Source of the DNA: an uncultured Muribaculaceae bacterium | GTDB taxonomy: Bacteria > Bacteroidota > Bacteroidia > Bacteroidales > Muribaculaceae | Assembly: GCA_905207535.1 (NCBI GenBank) | Contig: CAJLLX010000030.1 | Location: forward strand, 1-17,601 | Direction: 5' to 3' | DNA: 17,601 nucleotides | Shown: positions 14,971-17,601 of the stretch, piece after piece | Numbering within the stretch: position 1 is the first letter of the stretch | Layout: each line of letters opens with the position of its first letter | Translations under genes and position numbers: made by a program | The notes under the pieces: generated by a model | Database searches by the model: none | The model's input: the letters and a program-made list of their open reading frames with translations, nothing else | What the model was told of the DNA's origin: nothing

Positions 14971-17601
14971 ATGGTAAAGAATCCAATTAAATCATTTGCC
15001 ACGTCAGCGCTTGCAGCAGTGCTCCTCGCTTCGGGCGGCTTCACTTCGTCGGCATCGGAGGCCCCCATGCCTACGAGACTGAAGGGTATTTCGACCGCCG
15101 AAAATCCTTTTCCGTATGCACGCAAGGCCAAACCCGGCAAATTAGAACAACAGCTTGCAGAATTTCATTTCGGTCACAAGCAGACCTCCGGCGCACAGCG
15201 CGCCGCGACCAAGGACCCGGATATGACACTCGGCAACTCGAGCGAATTCGGCTACCTCAACGGCCCTGACGGCCGCACATGGTACTACACTTCCAAATCA
15301 CTGACAGAGAGAATCTTCCACGATTACGGCTTCGGCAACGGCGCCGGATGGTATGAAACCATCACCAAAGGCGTGGAATACACCATCTACAACGCCGACT
15401 TCAAAGAAATTGGCACAGTCAAAGCCAATGTCGAAGGCACCTCCGGCATGGGTAAGATCAACAACGTGAGGATTGACCCGGCCATCTCCAAAAACTTTTT
15501 CAACTCCGACGGCAAGTACGAAGTGATGATTTACGTACAGGGCAACCCCGAAGCAGGCTACGGCAGCGTAATACAGACAAATGTCTACAGCATCGGCGGC
15601 CAGAAAGAGGAGGACGGCAGCGACAAATGCATCGCCGTGTTCCCCGGCTACACCGTCGACGCGGTGAATCTGCCCCAGGACCGCTTCTCGGAGAACTACT
15701 ACATCACCTTCGTGGAGGAATACAATCCCAACTACGATGACTTCGAGAACGCTATCGACTACGCCAACGCCACCGGCCGCATCCTCAAGACCTACAAGAA
15801 GGCCAGCTGGGGAAGCAACACCGTCATATCCGAGCATCTGATTCGCAACAACCAGTGCCCCGGCGATCAGGAGAACAGCACTCCCCTCTTCGTGTACAAC
15901 GGCGGCAGCTATGCCTCGTCGTTCGGTGCATCGACAGTGCCGATGATCACCTATGTGGAATATGAGAAACCGTTCTGGGTCAATCCCCTCGGCTTCAACC
16001 CCGACCTTAACCCCGACGATCCCGACTACAGCAACATTGACGAGAGCCCCACAGCCGACAACAATCTGCTGATCACCACCTACCGTCTGGACATGCCGTC
16101 GTCGACAACAGCCACCCTCGTGAGCGAGCACCGCATACCGCTGACCCAGACCACAGACTTCTACTGCACCTACTACTCGATAGGCGGTCTCAACTATGAG
16201 AAGGATATCGACGTGGAGTATCCCGCAGGGGGAGGTTACGGCGTAATCAAGGGTTACACCGTGTGCAGCCAGAACCTCACCAAGACATCGGAGGACCTCA
16301 CCAACACCTGCTTCCGCTACTACAACACCGAAGGGCAGCTTGTCAACACCATCGCCGAGAACGCCGACAGCTTCGTGACCATGAGCGACATCGACGGCGA
16401 AGAGCCGGAGGTGATGATTGTGGAGCAGCAGGACAGCCGCTACTACTTCAGCTTCGTCAACGCCCGCACCGGCGAAGAGAACTTCGCCATCCCGCAGACC
16501 CTCGACGGCAACGCTCTGAAAATGAACATAGACCGCGTGAAAATCGGCGGCAGCATCTTATATGTGGCCGAATGTACCAATCAGGACTACGAGCTCGACG
16601 ACGACTTCAACGTGCTCAAGAAGATTGCAATCTTCAACAAGGAGGGCGAGATAGTGCGCATCGACCGCCTGAACCTCGGCCAGGACATCGCCATCTCGCA
16701 AGTCTACATCGACCAGAGCGTGCTGAATCCCTATCTCTTTGACTGCGACGACGATTTAGAATACATGGTGCTTCTCAAGCGCTACACCGACAGCAGCTCG
16801 AGCACCGAGACCCGCGAGGAATTCCTTGTCATAGATCCTATCGAGGGAGCTATCATCACAGCGCTTCCCGACGCCGAAAAAGGCTCATTGGCTACAATTT
16901 CGGTGATTGAGAAGCAGGATCCACGACTGGTGATTGTGTGGATGACCACCGACGAAGAGGGCTCGCATATCTTTAATCAGGACTTCTACTTCCTGCCCTT
17001 CGAGCGCTTCACAGCCGGCGACGGCACCGAGGCCAACCCCTACCAGATCTCATCGGCAGCACATATGCGCTTCCTCGCCGACGAGCCCGCAGCCCACTAT
17101 GTGATTACCAACGACATAGACATGGACGGCATCAGCTTCACCCCGGTTGACAACTTCAGCGGCTCGCTCGACGGTCAGGGCCACACCATAAGCAACCTCA
17201 CCATCAGCTCCTCCACCGCCAGCGTGGGCATGTTCACCCGCACCGACGGCAAGAACAACGGCGAGACCTTCGACGGCGCCCGCATCGGCAATTTCACGCT
17301 GCTCAACCCCGTGCTGAATGTCACCTCCACTCAAAACTATGCCGGCTTCGTGGCTGCCAACGGCTTCGGCTGCCAGATCAGCAATGTGAACGTGTTCGGC
17401 GGCAAGATAAATGTAGCCGACGACTTTGACGGCAAGCTCGGCGTTATCGCCGGTCAGCTGTCGTACTTCGGCAGCATCAGCGGTTGCGCCGTGAGCGGCA
17501 CCGACATCGCCGCTCCCGGAGCCACCGAGGGCGTCGGCGGCATCGCCGGCTCAATGCTCACCAGCGCCAAAGTGACCGGAAGCGCCTTCTGCGGCAGCGG
17601 C
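14971..17601 (+). CDS. Large exported protein with GLUG-type repeats (C-terminus beyond window)
   Basis: An uninterrupted frame of 877 codons runs from the ATG at 14971 to the window edge, with no stop seen. Residues 1-31 form a signal peptide (MVKNPIKSFATSALAAVLLASG...SSASEA). Residues about 70-680 are beta-rich, Tyr/Asp-rich and of no family I recognise; recurring units of the type YSIGG (near residues 208 and 408) and paired strands suggest propeller-like or stacked beta repeats, but that is impression only. From G683 the sequence changes to GDGTEANPYQISSAAHMRFLA, NDIDMDG, FSGSLDGQGHTISNLTI (about 729-745) and GVGGIAGSMLTSAKVTG, the pattern of GLUG-repeat surface proteins of Bacteroidota. 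A surface or secreted role is likely; binding partner unknown. A C-terminal sorting domain may lie outside the window. Confidence 0.82.
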   Translation, partial: MVKNPIKSFATSALAAVLLASGGFTSSASEAPMPTRLKGISTAENPFPYARKAKPGKLEQQLAEFHFGHKQTSGAQRAATKDPDMTLGNSSEFGYLNGPDGRTWYYTSKSLTERIFHDYGFGNGAGWYETITKGVEYTIYNADFKEIGTVKANVEGTSGMGKINNVRIDPAISKNFFNSDGKYEVMIYVQGNPEAGYGSVIQTNVYSIGGQKEEDGSDKCIAVFPGYTVDAVNLPQDRFSENYYITFVEEYNPNYDDFENAIDYANATGRILKTYKKASWGSNTVISEHLIRNNQCPGDQENSTPLFVYNGGSYASSFGASTVPMITYVEYEKPFWVNPLGFNPDLNPDDPDYSNIDESPTADNNLLITTYRLDMPSSTTATLVSEHRIPLTQTTDFYCTYYSIGGLNYEKDIDVEYPAGGGYGVIKGYTVCSQNLTKTSEDLTNTCFRYYNTEGQLVNTIAENADSFVTMSDIDGEEPEVMIVEQQDSRYYFSFVNARTGEENFAIPQTLDGNALKMNIDRVKIGGSILYVAECTNQDYELDDDFNVLKKIAIFNKEGEIVRIDRLNLGQDIAISQVYIDQSVLNPYLFDCDDDLEYMVLLKRYTDSSSSTETREEFLVIDPIEGAIITALPDAEKGSLATISVIEKQDPRLVIVWMTTDEEGSHIFNQDFYFLPFERFTAGDGTEANPYQISSAAHMRFLADEPAAHYVITNDIDMDGISFTPVDNFSGSLDGQGHTISNLTISSSTASVGMFTRTDGKNNGETFDGARIGNFTLLNPVLNVTSTQNYAGFVAANGFGCQISNVNVFGGKINVADDFDGKLGVIAGQLSYFGSISGCAVSGTDIAAPGATEGVGGIAGSMLTSAKVTGSAFCGSG

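Noticed and set aside
15298..16131. 277-codon minus-strand frame opposite the GLUG protein
   Set aside because: The plus-strand frame is open for 877 codons after a perfect promoter box and a signal peptide, so the opposite frame is a shadow.

Overview
The window looks like a chromosomal stretch from a Bacteroidota bacterium, most likely a gut Bacteroidales species. The signs are the TAnnTTTG-type -7 promoter boxes in the AT-rich gaps, start codons mostly without Shine-Dalgarno sequences, many lipoproteins, and protein types typical of this order: a C10 peptidase with a sorting-like C-terminus, an OmpH lipoprotein, a DUF4491 protein and a GLUG-containing surface protein. The G+C-rich coding and the gene mix would fit Muribaculaceae, but that family assignment is inference. 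No RNA genes, insertion sequences, CRISPR arrays or phage modules are visible.

Layout. (1) 1-2558, minus strand: a large secreted C10 (streptopain-like) cysteine peptidase, followed by the first 20 codons of a second exported protein that overlaps its stop codon. (2) 2834-3703, plus strand: a DUF3298/RsiV-like lipoprotein with its own terminator. (3) 3830-4621, minus strand: a small single-span membrane protein followed by an OmpH/Skp-like lipoprotein. (4) 4855-6309, plus strand: the M20C dipeptidase PepD, followed by a clear terminator. (5) 6471-7679, plus strand: an exported DUF3380-type N-acetylmuramidase and a DUF4491 membrane protein. (6) 14474 down to 7778, minus strand: an apparent four-gene operon encoding a complete RND efflux pump (membrane-fusion lipoprotein, inner-membrane pump, outer-membrane factor) with an LpxA-family acyltransferase as last gene, closed by a 20-bp terminator stem. 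(7) 14971 to the right edge, plus strand: the first 877 codons of a large exported protein with GLUG-type repeats. It remains open at the window edge.

How the parts fit together. Almost every product acts in the envelope or outside the cell: surface or secreted proteins, periplasmic folding, peptidoglycan cleavage, efflux, and lipid A synthesis or acyl transfer. PepD is the cytosolic exception and could finish breakdown of imported peptides. The efflux operon has a -7-like box next to a perfect 12-bp palindrome, a possible repressor site.

Nothing here clearly forms an unknown multi-gene system. The points most worth a second look are the LpxA-family gene at the end of the efflux operon, the gene overlapping the C10 peptidase (possibly its inhibitor), the exported muramidase outside a phage context, and the candidate efflux operator.
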